A stretch of DNA of 64,000 nt from Alphaproteobacteria bacterium. Lineage in GTDB: Bacteria > Pseudomonadota > Alphaproteobacteria > Rhizobiales > Rhizobiaceae. The position numbers were made by a program, and so were the translations under genes. The notes under the pieces were generated by a model, which saw nothing but the letters and a program-made list of their open reading frames with translations, did not search any database and was not told where the DNA came from. How positions within the stretch are numbered: the first letter of the stretch is position 1; each line of letters opens with the position of its first letter. Shown piece by piece: positions 1 to 7,709 of the stretch. The stretch spans positions 744,001 to 808,000 of the forward strand of contig JAHJHT010000013.1 in NCBI GenBank assembly GCA_018823835.1. The letters are read 5' to 3'.

Positions 1-356
1 GACGTAGGCTCTCACGGGTCGGATTCACGCTCTGCATTGCATCGACCGCCCCCGCGCGCATGCCTGGCATACGCGCCGGTCGGTTGGTCGCGAACCCTTA
101 CCAGCAATCATGCCGCAGGGACAACCAGTGCCTCGTAGCCAAGCGCGACAGGGTCCGCCAACTCCTGCCGTCACGAGCCACGGACAGAAGTCCGCAGGCG
201 GATGTTCCTGAGGGCGCCTGGCCGCCCGGCCATGTCGACAGGCTGGGCCGGCCTGTTGCCTGCCGGTCACAGGTGCCCCCTGTAACGGCATCAAACCGTT
301 ACAGGGACGGTCGTATTGAGCGCCCGTCCAAATCCCCCGCCCCGAGAGAAGGCAAG
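1..356. other. Non-coding leader upstream of the FecR gene
   Basis: I see no convincing gene here. Open frames exist on both strands but lack a ribosome-binding site and have no recognisable domain; the plus-strand frame that runs into the FecR gene from position 60 is only an in-frame extension. The stretch is GC-rich with many short dyads. The only strong structure is the perfect inverted repeat at 278-306. It presumably holds the FecR promoter, but I could not pick a clear -35/-10 pair. Confidence 0.6.
278..306. promoter_or_regulatory. Perfect 11-bp inverted repeat in the FecR leader
   Basis: The arms CCCTGTAACGG and CCGTTACAGGG are exact reverse complements around a 7-nt spacer (CATCAAA). 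The element ends 50 nt before the FecR start codon. No T-run follows, so it is not a classical terminator. It could be a dimeric repressor operator or an RNA hairpin in the leader; the sequence alone does not decide. Confidence 0.6.
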
Positions 357-1130
357 ATGCAACCATCAAGAAGAATCGCAACCGCGGCAGCAAGCATGAT
401 GCTGATGGCGGTCCCTGCACTGGCGCAGGAAAAGGTCGGCGAAGCCACCCTGGTGAAGACCAGAGTGACCGGCAATGGCGCCGTCATCGACTACATGGCG
501 CCGGTGCACCGCAACGAGCGCATCCAGACATCGAAGACCGGGCTTGGCGAGTTCCTGTTCCGCGACGGCACGAAATTCGCCGTCGGCTGGAATTCGTCCG
601 TCGTCATCGACGAGTTCGTGTTCAACGATTCCAAGACCGTTCAGAAGCTGTCGCTCAACGCGGCCAGGGGCACGTTCCGCTGGATCAGCGGCCAGTCGAA
701 ATCGTCGGCCTACCAGATCAACACGCCGGCCGGAACACTCGGCGTGCGCGGCACGGCGCTCGACATCTATGTCGGTGCCGGCGGCCTTACCGCCATCGTG
801 CTCCTGGAGGGCGCGGCCCAGTTCTGCGGCAGCAATGGCTGCCAGGACCTGACGCGGCAATGCGACGTGGTCGTCGCGACGCCGTCCGGCGGCGTGCAGT
901 CGCCCGAAACGGTGAACCGCAACATCTTCAACGTTCTCGGCACACCGCGTGCGCTGCCCTTCCTGTCGGGCGACCAGACACTGTCGCGAAAATTCCGGCG
1001 GGTCACCAGAGGCTGCGGCATGTCGAGCGCGCTGCAGAAGAGGACCGAGCCCGGCGGCGCTTCGAGACCCGACCCGAGGGATCGTCAGCCCCCGGACGAC
1101 GATGACGGTGGAAACACCTTCAACCCCTAA
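357..1130 (+). CDS. Exported FecR-domain protein
   Basis: The 257-residue product begins with a typical signal peptide (two arginines, hydrophobic core, Ala-Leu-Ala cleavage site near residue 23). A FecR-type beta domain follows at about residues 45-165, with the family-like pattern of a 'FRDGTK' turn and 'NTPAGTLGVRGTALDI'. Two cysteines near residues 160-165 may form a disulphide. The C-terminus is low-complexity and Asp/Pro-rich. The ATG at 357 is preferred because GAGAGAAGG lies just upstream and the signal peptide starts there; a longer in-frame extension exists but has no signal. Unlike Enterobacterial FecR, no sigma factor or TonB receptor gene is adjacent, so an iron-signalling role is not supported; these stand-alone periplasmic FecR proteins are of unknown function. 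The gene converges on urtE with a 4-bp overlap. Confidence 0.75.
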   Translation: MQPSRRIATAAASMMLMAVPALAQEKVGEATLVKTRVTGNGAVIDYMAPVHRNERIQTSKTGLGEFLFRDGTKFAVGWNSSVVIDEFVFNDSKTVQKLSLNAARGTFRWISGQSKSSAYQINTPAGTLGVRGTALDIYVGAGGLTAIVLLEGAAQFCGSNGCQDLTRQCDVVVATPSGGVQSPETVNRNIFNVLGTPRALPFLSGDQTLSRKFRRVTRGCGMSSALQKRTEPGGASRPDPRDRQPPDDDDGGNTFNP

Positions 1131-1822
1131 ACGGTGAGGAATTTCCGCACCTCGGCCCGGTCGAGATCCTCGGCCGGGCCGGTATGCACGATCAGTCCGC
1201 GATCCATGATGTTGACCTCGTCGGCCAGTTCCCGGCAGAAATCGAGATACTGCTCGACAAGCAGGATGGCGATGCCGGCCTGGTCGCGCAGGTAGCGGAT
1301 CGCGCGGCCGATATCCTTGATGATCGACGGCTGGATGCCCTCGGTCGGTTCGTCGAGCACCAGGAGCTTCGGGCGCATCACCAGCGCCCGGCCGATCGCC
1401 AGCTGCTGCTGTTGCCCCCCTGACAGGTCGCCGCCGCGCCGGCCGAGCATCTGCTTCAGCACCGGAAACAGTTCGAAGACATGGCCCGGAATGTTGCGAT
1501 CGGCACGCTTCAATGGCGCGAAGCCGGATTCCAGGTTTTCGCGCACCGTCAGGAGGGGAAAGACCTCCCTGCCCTGCGGCACGAATGCGATGCCCGACCG
1601 GGCGCGGTCATACGCCGCGCTCCGGTCGAGCGCCTTCCCCTCGAAGGCAACGCTTCCGCTCGTCAGCCGGTGATGGCCGACGATGGATCTCATGAGACTG
1701 GTCTTTCCGACGCCGTTGCGGCCGAGCACGCAGGTGATCTTGCCGGCGCCGGCGGTCAGCGATACGCCGCGCAGCGCCTGGGCGGCGCCGTAGTGCAATG
1801 TGGCGTCCTTGACCTCAAGCAT
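1127..1822 (-). CDS. urtE: Urea ABC transporter ATP-binding subunit UrtE
   Basis: This is a 231-residue ABC ATPase of the branched-chain-amino-acid/urea (HAAT) family. Walker A is GRNGVGKT at residues 34-41, the signature LSGGQQQQ starts at about 133, and Walker B LLVLDEPTEG is near 153-162. The one-domain length and the position as last gene of the urt cluster identify UrtE, the second nucleotide-binding subunit of the high-affinity urea importer, acting on the cytoplasmic face of the UrtBC permease. It is separated from urtD by a 66-codon frame containing a palindromic repeat rather than being directly joined. Its stop overlaps the convergent FecR gene by 4 bp and there is no terminator between them. 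Confidence 0.93.
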   Translation of the reverse strand: MLEVKDATLHYGAAQALRGVSLTAGAGKITCVLGRNGVGKTSLMRSIVGHHRLTSGSVAFEGKALDRSAAYDRARSGIAFVPQGREVFPLLTVRENLESGFAPLKRADRNIPGHVFELFPVLKQMLGRRGGDLSGGQQQQLAIGRALVMRPKLLVLDEPTEGIQPSIIKDIGRAIRYLRDQAGIAILLVEQYLDFCRELADEVNIMDRGLIVHTGPAEDLDRAEVRKFLTV

Positions 1823-2015
1823 GACCGGCGATCCTCGTCTCTTGGTCCCCCTCCTCCCCCGCGAAGGGGGTGGCGGGCGCGCCGGCCTGCCGGAGGGGGT
1901 CGGTGAAATTTCCAGAGTTTTCCAGCCGGTCGAAACCGGACCGGAAGGAGAGCGACGACTGCTCTGCGGCGGTTGCCAGCGAAAGAAGTGCGTCGAGGTC
2001 GAAGCGCCAGTACAT
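1815..2015 (-). CDS. Small frame between urtD and urtE containing a palindromic element
   Basis: A 66-residue ATG-started frame fits exactly between urtD and urtE: it begins two bases after the urtD stop and ends by overlapping the first bases of urtE (ATGCTTGA). The first half (starting MYWRFDLDALLSLA) looks like ordinary protein. The second half (Pro/Ala/Gly/Glu-rich) is encoded by the palindrome at 1847-1899. I do not recognise it and there is no good ribosome-binding site of its own, so translation would depend on coupling to urtD. It could be a genuine operon gene enlarged by repeat insertion, or a chance frame over an intergenic repeat. Confidence 0.35.
   Translation of the reverse strand: MYWRFDLDALLSLATAAEQSSLSFRSGFDRLENSGNFTDPLRQAGAPATPFAGEEGDQETRIAGHA
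1847..1899. repeat. Intergenic palindromic (RIME-like) element
   Basis: Outer arms CCCCCTCC and GGAGGGGG are perfect reverse complements about 50 bp apart. Inside lie a second hairpin (CCCCC-GCGAA-GGGGG) and self-complementary GC blocks including GGCGCGCC, so the single strand can fold into a branched structure. The composition and layout resemble the small palindromic units scattered through rhizobial genomes. I saw no second copy in this window, so its repeat nature is inferred from the architecture. Confidence 0.55.
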
Positions 2016-2017
2016 GG

Positions 2018-2764
2018 TCAGCGACCCAGATAGACTTCGACGACGCGCTCGTCGGCCGAGACGAAATCCAGCGTGCCTTCCGACAGCACCGAGCCTTCGT
2101 GCAGGCAGGTAACCTTGACGTCGAGTTCGCGGACGAAATGCATGTCGTGCTCGACCACGATGACGGAATGGGTCTTGGCGATTTCCTTGAGCAGGCGCGC
2201 GGTTTCCTCGGTCTCGGCATCGGTCATGCCGGCGACCGGCTCGTCAACGAGAAGCAGCTTCGGGTCCTGCGCCAGCAGCATGCCGATCTCCAGCCATTGC
2301 TTTTGCCCGTGCGACAGATTGGCGGCGAGGTCGTTGCGCTTCTCGTCGAGGCGGATCGTGGCCAGAATCTCGTCGATGCGCTGCCGCTCCTCTGTCGAGC
2401 TGCGGTGAAACAGCGCCGGGAATATCGAGCGGGGACCGTTCAGCGACAGCATGATGTTGTCCTCGACCGAATGGCTTTCGAAGACAGTCGGCTTCTGGAA
2501 CTTGCGGCCGATGCCCATCATGGCGATCTCGGCCTCGTCATGCTTCGTCAGGTCGACGCTGCCGTTGAAAAAGACCTCGCCATCGTCCGGCCGCGTCTTG
2601 CCGGTGACGATGTCCATCATGGTGGTCTTGCCGGCGCCGTTCGGGCCGATGATGGCGCGCATCTCGCCCTTGTCGAGCACCAGCGACAGGTTGTTGATGG
2701 CGCGGAACCCGTCGAAGGAGACCGAGACGCCGTCGAGGTAGAGGATCGTGTGGCTCTTTGACAT
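2018..2764 (-). CDS. urtD: Urea ABC transporter ATP-binding subunit UrtD
   Basis: The 248-residue product is an ABC ATPase with Walker A GPNGAGKTT near residue 40, a variant signature 'LSHGQKQWLEIG' near 150-161 and Walker B LLLVDEPVAGMT. The Lys-Gln-Trp after the signature glycine and the AGMT after Walker B are characteristic of UrtD among the LivG-like ATPases. It energises urea import together with UrtE. The start is 3 bp from the urtC stop, so it is co-transcribed and probably translationally coupled with urtC. Confidence 0.95.
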   Translation of the reverse strand: MSKSHTILYLDGVSVSFDGFRAINNLSLVLDKGEMRAIIGPNGAGKTTMMDIVTGKTRPDDGEVFFNGSVDLTKHDEAEIAMMGIGRKFQKPTVFESHSVEDNIMLSLNGPRSIFPALFHRSSTEERQRIDEILATIRLDEKRNDLAANLSHGQKQWLEIGMLLAQDPKLLLVDEPVAGMTDAETEETARLLKEIAKTHSVIVVEHDMHFVRELDVKVTCLHEGSVLSEGTLDFVSADERVVEVYLGR

Positions 2765-2767
2765 GGC

Positions 2768-3982
2768 TTACTCGGCCGGTTGCGGTTCGGCGCCGGAATC
2801 CGGCTCGGACCATTTGCCGGCAGCCGCCGTTTCGGGGCGGACGACGACTTCCTGGGGTGCGACGACCTCGCCGGCCGCAAGCCGTTCGCGGCGGCGTGCC
2901 CGCCAGGCGTCCCACATGCCGACAATGCCCTGCGGCAGGAACAGCGTGACGGCGATGAACAACCCGCCCAGCGCAAACAACCAGTAATCGGGCAGCGCAC
3001 CGGTGAAGTAGGATTTTCCGGTGTTGACGAGGATTGCGCCGATGATCGGGCCGACGATCGTGGCTCGACCCCCGACCGCCGCCCAGACGACGACCTCGAT
3101 GGAATTGGCGGGCTCGAACTCGCCCGGGTTGATGATGCCGACCTGCGGCACGTAGAGCGCGCCGGCAATGCCCGCCATCACCGCCGAGACGGTGAAGGCG
3201 AACAGCTTGACGTTCTCGGCACGCCAGCCGAGGAAGCGCGTGCGGCTCTCGGCGTCGCGCACCGCCATCAGCAGCTTGCCGTATTTCGAGCCGATGATGC
3301 GCCAGGTCACGTAGACCGCGAGCGCCAGCGCGATTGCGGACGCGGAGAACAGCGCCGAGCGCGTGGCGTCTGCCTGCACGTTGAAGCCCAGGATGTCCTT
3401 GAAGTCGGTCAGGCCGTTATTGCCGCCAAACCCCATGTCGTTGCGAAAGAAGGCGAGCAGCAGCGCATAGGTCAGCGCCTGGGTAATGATCGAGAGATAG
3501 ACCCCGGTGACGCGCGAGCGGAAGGCCAGCCAGCCGAAGCCGAAGGCCAGCAGGCCGGGCACCACCATGACCATTAGCGCGGCAAACCAGAACTGGTCGA
3601 AGCCGTACCAGAACCAGGGCAGTTCCTTCCAGTTCAGGAAGACCATGAAGTCCGGCAGGACCGGGTTGGCATAGACGCCGCGGTCGCCGATCTGGCGCAT
3701 CAGATACATGCCCATGGCGTAGCCGCCGAGCGCGAAGAAGGCGGCGTGGCCGAGCGATAGGATGCCGCAATAGCCCCAGACCAGATCGAGCGCGAGCGCC
3801 AGCATGGCGTAGCAGAGGTACTTGCCGAACAGGGCGACCGCATAGGGCGGAATATGCAGGGCGCTGTTCTGCGGCACCGCGAGGTTGAGCACCGGCACGA
3901 TGATGGCGATGGCCAGGAGAATTGTGATCGTGATGGCGATGCGGCGGTCGGCGCCGGCGGCGAAGAGTTTCCCTGTGATCAT
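2768..3982 (-). CDS. urtC: Urea ABC transporter permease UrtC
   Basis: The 404-residue inner-membrane permease of the LivM type has around ten hydrophobic segments. It starts at the ATG that overlaps the urtB stop (ATGA); a much longer upstream in-frame reading is antisense-like and overlaps urtB entirely. Family landmarks include the loop 'GYCGILSLGHAAFFALGG' near residues 70-88 and 'NNGLTDF' further on. It forms the transmembrane channel with UrtB. The C-terminal 35 residues are a hydrophilic Pro/Glu/Ala tail, presumably cytoplasmic. Confidence 0.94.
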   Translation of the reverse strand: MITGKLFAAGADRRIAITITILLAIAIIVPVLNLAVPQNSALHIPPYAVALFGKYLCYAMLALALDLVWGYCGILSLGHAAFFALGGYAMGMYLMRQIGDRGVYANPVLPDFMVFLNWKELPWFWYGFDQFWFAALMVMVVPGLLAFGFGWLAFRSRVTGVYLSIITQALTYALLLAFFRNDMGFGGNNGLTDFKDILGFNVQADATRSALFSASAIALALAVYVTWRIIGSKYGKLLMAVRDAESRTRFLGWRAENVKLFAFTVSAVMAGIAGALYVPQVGIINPGEFEPANSIEVVVWAAVGGRATIVGPIIGAILVNTGKSYFTGALPDYWLFALGGLFIAVTLFLPQGIVGMWDAWRARRRERLAAGEVVAPQEVVVRPETAAAGKWSEPDSGAEPQPAE

Positions 3983-5595
3983 GCTTCCACCGCCCTGCCC
4001 TTGAGCGCGAACAGGCCGCGCGGGCGCTTCTGGATGAACAGGATGATCACCACCAGCACGATGATCTTGCCGAGCACGGCGCCGGCATAGGGCTCGAGAA
4101 ACTTGTTGAGGATGCCCAGAGAGAAGGCGCCGACCAGCGTACCCCAGAGGTTGCCGACGCCGCCGAACACCACAACCATGAAGCTGTCGATGATGTAGCC
4201 CTGGCCGAGGTTGGGCGAGACATTGTCGATCTGGCTGAGCGCCACGCCGGCGATGCCGGCAATGCCGGATCCGAGCGCGAAGGTGAGCGCGTCGACCCAG
4301 GGCGTCTTGATGCCCATCGAGGAGGCCATGCGGCGGTTGGCGGTGACGGCGCGCATCTGCAGGCCCCACGGCGTCCTCTTCATGACGTAAAGCAGGACGG
4401 CGAAGACACCGAGAGCGAAGACGAGAATCCAGAGCCGGTTGAAGGTGACCGACATCTGGCCGATGTCGACGGCGCCCGACATCCAGGCCGGGTTGCCGAC
4501 CTCGCGGTTGGTCGGGCCGAAGATGGTGCGTACCGCCTGCTGCAGGATGAGCGAGACGCCCCACGTCGCAAGCAGGGTTTCAAGCGGCCGGCCATAGAGG
4601 AAGCGGATGATGCCGCGCTCGATGGCAAGGCCGACGGCGCCGGAGACCAGGAAGGCGAGCGGCAGGGCAATGGCCAGGGACCAGTCGAAGAGACCAGGCG
4701 CGGTCGAGCGGATCAGTTCCTGAACGACGAAGGTCGTGTAGGCGCCAAGCATCACCATTTCGCCATGCGCCATGTTGATGACGCCCATGACGCCGAAGGT
4801 GATGGCGAGCCCGATCGCCGCGAGCAGCAGGACCGAACCGAGCGACATGCCGTACCAGACGTTCTGGGCGACAGCCCAGAAAGCCAGCGTCTCGTTGATC
4901 TTGGCGATCGCGGCGGTGGCCGCATCCTTGAGCGCCCCGTCGGACTGCGCCTCGTAGGCGATCAGCAGGGATGCCGCGTCACGGCTGCCCATCTCCGCGA
5001 TCATCTCGATGGCAGCGAGCTTGTCGGCCTCGGGCAGGTCCGAAACCAGCACCGAGGAGGCGCGCGCCTGTTCGAGTTTCCTTCTGACGCTCGACACGGT
5101 TTCCCTGGCGATTGCCGCATCGAGAGCATCGATGGCGTCGGCGCTCGGTGTCTTGAACATCGTGTCGGCCGCCGCGATCCGCACGACGGGATCGGGGGAA
5201 CTCAGCGTCAGTGCGCCTACGGCGTCGCGGATGACGCGGCGTAGCGTGTTGTTGACCTTGATCTTGCTGATCTCGGACTTCTTGGCTTCTCCCAAGACCT
5301 CGCCGGTCAGGGGGTCGAGAAGCCGGACGGTACGCCCACTCTCCTTGCCGATGAAGACTTCGCGGTCAGACTCGCGGAAGACGAGATCGCCGTCGGACAA
5401 GGCGACGAGCGGCCTTTCCGCGGCCGGATCACCCACCGCCGCGAGTTCCTCCACGATGGACTTCGTTGCCGCAAAACCCTTGGCGGTGGCAAACTTGGCG
5501 ATGATCTCGCGCAGTTCGGCCTCGTCTGCCGCGGCGGGCGCGACGAAGGCCGTCAGCAGCGGCAGCAGAAGGGCGAGCAATCGCAGGATGGTCAT
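3979..5595 (-). CDS. urtB: Urea ABC transporter permease UrtB
   Basis: This 538-residue protein has a signal peptide (cleavage about residue 23, PAAADEA), an unusual soluble N-terminal region to about residue 240, and then a LivH-type membrane permease domain with 'GVMGVINMAHGEMVMLGAY' (residues about 265-283). The N-terminal extension with repeated helical (HEAT-like) segments distinguishes UrtB from other LivH permeases and would lie in the periplasm. It partners UrtC. It is separated from urtA by 87 bp containing a stem-loop, and overlaps urtC by 4 bp. Confidence 0.95.
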   Translation of the reverse strand: MTILRLLALLLPLLTAFVAPAAADEAELREIIAKFATAKGFAATKSIVEELAAVGDPAAERPLVALSDGDLVFRESDREVFIGKESGRTVRLLDPLTGEVLGEAKKSEISKIKVNNTLRRVIRDAVGALTLSSPDPVVRIAAADTMFKTPSADAIDALDAAIARETVSSVRRKLEQARASSVLVSDLPEADKLAAIEMIAEMGSRDAASLLIAYEAQSDGALKDAATAAIAKINETLAFWAVAQNVWYGMSLGSVLLLAAIGLAITFGVMGVINMAHGEMVMLGAYTTFVVQELIRSTAPGLFDWSLAIALPLAFLVSGAVGLAIERGIIRFLYGRPLETLLATWGVSLILQQAVRTIFGPTNREVGNPAWMSGAVDIGQMSVTFNRLWILVFALGVFAVLLYVMKRTPWGLQMRAVTANRRMASSMGIKTPWVDALTFALGSGIAGIAGVALSQIDNVSPNLGQGYIIDSFMVVVFGGVGNLWGTLVGAFSLGILNKFLEPYAGAVLGKIIVLVVIILFIQKRPRGLFALKGRAVEA

Positions 5596-5634
5596 TGCGG
5601 ATAATGCCGATCGTTCATGCCTGGGGGAGCGCCC

Positions 5635-5658
5635 GGCGGCGGCAATCGTGCCTCCGCC
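5635..5658. promoter_or_regulatory. Stem-loop between urtA and urtB
   Basis: GGCGGCGGCA and TGCCTCCGCC pair with a single mismatch around a 4-nt ATCG loop in the 87-bp gap after urtA. There is no U-tract, so it is unlikely to be a full terminator. Hairpins placed just after a binding-protein gene commonly stabilise the upstream message, which would favour UrtA over the membrane subunits; that role is an inference. Confidence 0.5.
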
Positions 5659-5682
5659 CGGCAGTTCGTCTTGATCGTCGAC

Positions 5683-6993
5683 CTAGTTGGTCGCCTTGCC
5701 GCCGCACTTGCCGGTGGCGGTGTTGAAGTTGCCGCAGGACATGGGCTTGCGCCAATCGGCGATCAGGTCCTTGGAATCCGGCAGGTAGTCGGACCATTCG
5801 TCACCCACGACGAGGCCGGTGGTCTCCCAGACGGTTTCCATCTGGCCATCGGCCTGGATCTCGCCGATCAGCACCGGCTTGGTGATGTGATGGTTCGGCA
5901 TCATCGACGAGTAACCGCCGGTGAGGTTGGGCACCGAGACGCCGACGATGGCGTCGATGACGGCATCCGGATCGGTCGTGCCGGCCTTTTCAACCGCCTT
6001 GACCCACATGTTGAAGCCGATGACGTGGGCTTCCATCGGGTCGTTGGTCACGCGCTTCGGGTTCTTGGTGTATTCCTTCCACTTGGCGATGAACTCCTCG
6101 TTCTCGGGAGTATCGACCGACTGGAAATAGTTCCAGGCGGTGAGGTGTCCGACCAACGGCGTGGTATCGAGGCCGGCCAGTTCTTCCTCGCCGACCGAGA
6201 AGGCGACGACCGGGATGTCTTCGGCCTTGATGCCCTGGTTGCCGAGCTCCTTGTAGAAGGGAACGTTGGCGTCACCGTTGATGGTCGAGACGACGGCGGT
6301 CTTCTTGCCGGCCGAACCGAAGTTCTTGATGTCGGTTACGATCGTCTGCCAGTCGGAATGACCGAACGGCGTGTAGTTGATCATGATGTCTTCGTCCGCC
6401 ACGCCCTTCGACTTGAGGTAGGCCTGGAGGATCTTGTTGGTGGTCTGTGGATAGACGTAGTCGGTGCCGGCCAGAACCCAGCGCTCGACCGAGCCGCCCT
6501 CTTCGCTCATCAGGTAGTCGACGGCCGGAATGGCCTGCTGGTTGGGCGCTGCGCCCGTGTAGAACACGTTGCGCTGGCTTTCCTCGCCCTCGTACTGGAC
6601 GGGGTAGAAGAGTAGCGAGTTCAGTTCCTCGAATACCGGCAGCACCGACTTGCGCGACACGGAGGTCCAGCAGCCGAACACGGCCGAGACCTTGTCGACG
6701 GCAATCAGTTCGCGCGCCTTTTCGGCGAAGAGCGGCCAGTCGGACGCCGGGTCCACGACGACTGCCTCAAGCTGCTTGCCGAGAAGGCCGCCCTTCTTGT
6801 TCTGCTCGTCGATCAGGAACAGCATCGTGTCCTTCAGCGTGGTCTCCGAGATCGCCATCGTTCCCGACAGCGAGTGGAGAATACCGACCTTGATCGTGTC
6901 GTCCTGCGCCTGTGCGGGCGCGGAAAACAACAGGCCGGCGGCTATTGCCGACGCCGACAGTGTTTTGCTTATCATTGAGAAACTTCCCCTCAT
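5683..6993 (-). CDS. urtA: Urea ABC transporter substrate-binding protein UrtA
   Basis: This periplasmic binding protein (436 residues) is of the HAAT/type I fold. A signal peptide ends at about residue 28 (APAQAQ|DD), followed by 'IKVGILHSLSGTMA' and the UrtA-typical 'GCWTSVSRKSVLPVFE' and 'FYPVQYEGEESQRNVFYTGA'. It captures urea and delivers it to UrtBC. The chosen ATG has GGAGG seven bases upstream (GGAGGTGTCCACATG); a second ATG six codons later also has a purine-rich leader. It is the first gene of the operon, 30 nt downstream of the predicted sigma-54 transcription start. Confidence 0.96.
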   Translation of the reverse strand: MRGSFSMISKTLSASAIAAGLLFSAPAQAQDDTIKVGILHSLSGTMAISETTLKDTMLFLIDEQNKKGGLLGKQLEAVVVDPASDWPLFAEKARELIAVDKVSAVFGCWTSVSRKSVLPVFEELNSLLFYPVQYEGEESQRNVFYTGAAPNQQAIPAVDYLMSEEGGSVERWVLAGTDYVYPQTTNKILQAYLKSKGVADEDIMINYTPFGHSDWQTIVTDIKNFGSAGKKTAVVSTINGDANVPFYKELGNQGIKAEDIPVVAFSVGEEELAGLDTTPLVGHLTAWNYFQSVDTPENEEFIAKWKEYTKNPKRVTNDPMEAHVIGFNMWVKAVEKAGTTDPDAVIDAIVGVSVPNLTGGYSSMMPNHHITKPVLIGEIQADGQMETVWETTGLVVGDEWSDYLPDSKDLIADWRKPMSCGNFNTATGKCGGKATN

Positions 6994-7032
6994 GTGGACA
7001 CCTCCGAATTGGTTGTTGCACCGCAATAGTCG

Positions 7033-7049
7033 ATGCAACAGCCATGCCA
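7033..7049 (-). promoter_or_regulatory. Sigma-54 (-24/-12) promoter of the urt operon
   Basis: The minus strand reads TGGCATGGCTGTTGCAT, matching the sigma-54 consensus TGGCAYR-N4-TTGCW at every defined position, with the correct GG-to-GC spacing. Transcription would start near 7023 and give a leader of about 30 nt before urtA. This fits nitrogen control of urea uptake by NtrC, whose gene lies about 8 kb away in this window. Confidence 0.82.
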
Positions 7050-7227
7050 GTTTCGAAGGAGCCCGATACGACAGGGACTTTACTGTTCATTCTCAATGGC
7101 TTGACGCCTCCGGATTGGAGTCCCCCCAAGACGCCGTAGCGGAAGGTCCTCCAGCCATTGTGACAATTTTGCGCAACGCAGCATCTGTTGCCTGATTTTT
7201 AACCAGTTGGCGAGATTGCCTATTCTC

Positions 7228-7244
7228 TGTGCGAAATGCGCGCA
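7228..7244. promoter_or_regulatory. Possible NtrC enhancer site for urtA
   Basis: TGTGC-N7-GCGCA has the spacing of the NtrC box TGCAC-N7-GTGCA and matches seven of its ten defined bases. It sits about 200 bp upstream of the predicted urt transcription start, a suitable distance for an enhancer. The match is imperfect and could be chance in GC-rich DNA. Confidence 0.25.
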
Positions 7245-7247
7245 AGA

Positions 7248-7574
7248 TCAGATGATCGTGGCAGCCAAGAACCAGAGTGTCGCGCCCAGGCGGTAGACAT
7301 CGGCAATCGCGGGGCGGGCAAGGTCGGCAGTCCGCCAGACCGAGGCCAGAAGAAAGGCGTTGTAGGGAAGCGGCGCGAAGAGAACTGCAAGGGATGGCAC
7401 GGTGCCGACCTTGAGTCCCAGAAGCATGAGGCCCAGAGCGCCCGCCACGACGTTGACGATCGACGCGACGACGATCATGTCGCGCCAGAAAATCGTCGCC
7501 AGCGGCACGCGCCGGTTCCAGCGCCTGGACAGGAAGGCCCGGGGACCATGACCCGTGACACTCTCAGTCTGCAT
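7248..7574 (-). CDS. Small uncharacterised membrane protein
   Basis: The 108-residue product has a basic N-terminus (about 30 residues) followed by three hydrophobic stretches at about residues 33-53, 58-80 and 88-108. I do not recognise a family. It is a single gene between the divergent mazG and urtA, on the same strand as the urt genes and about 200 bp upstream of them. The hydrophobic pattern and continuous frame argue that it is real. No function can be suggested from the sequence. Confidence 0.6.
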   Translation of the reverse strand: MQTESVTGHGPRAFLSRRWNRRVPLATIFWRDMIVVASIVNVVAGALGLMLLGLKVGTVPSLAVLFAPLPYNAFLLASVWRTADLARPAIADVYRLGATLWFLAATII

Positions 7575-7709
7575 GGAACGGTTTCCGGATGGCGGTCTGG
7601 TTCAGGCAGCCGGGTGGGCAATGCGTCCGCCGGCTGCATCTGTGGACAAGCGATGCTCAAACTGTCTCAAGTCATATCGCAGCCGCACAAGCAGGGCTAG
7701 CATCCCGCG

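Noticed and set aside
2768..4564. Much longer version of the urtC frame starting inside urtB.
   Set aside because: The added 190 or so residues are Arg/His-rich antiframe translation of urtB; the ATGA overlap start gives the family length.
7173..7191. GCAAC-N9-GTTGC dyad as the NtrC enhancer of urtA.
   Set aside because: Half-site sequence and spacing both depart from GCAC-N7-GTGC; the site at 7228 fits better, though still weakly.
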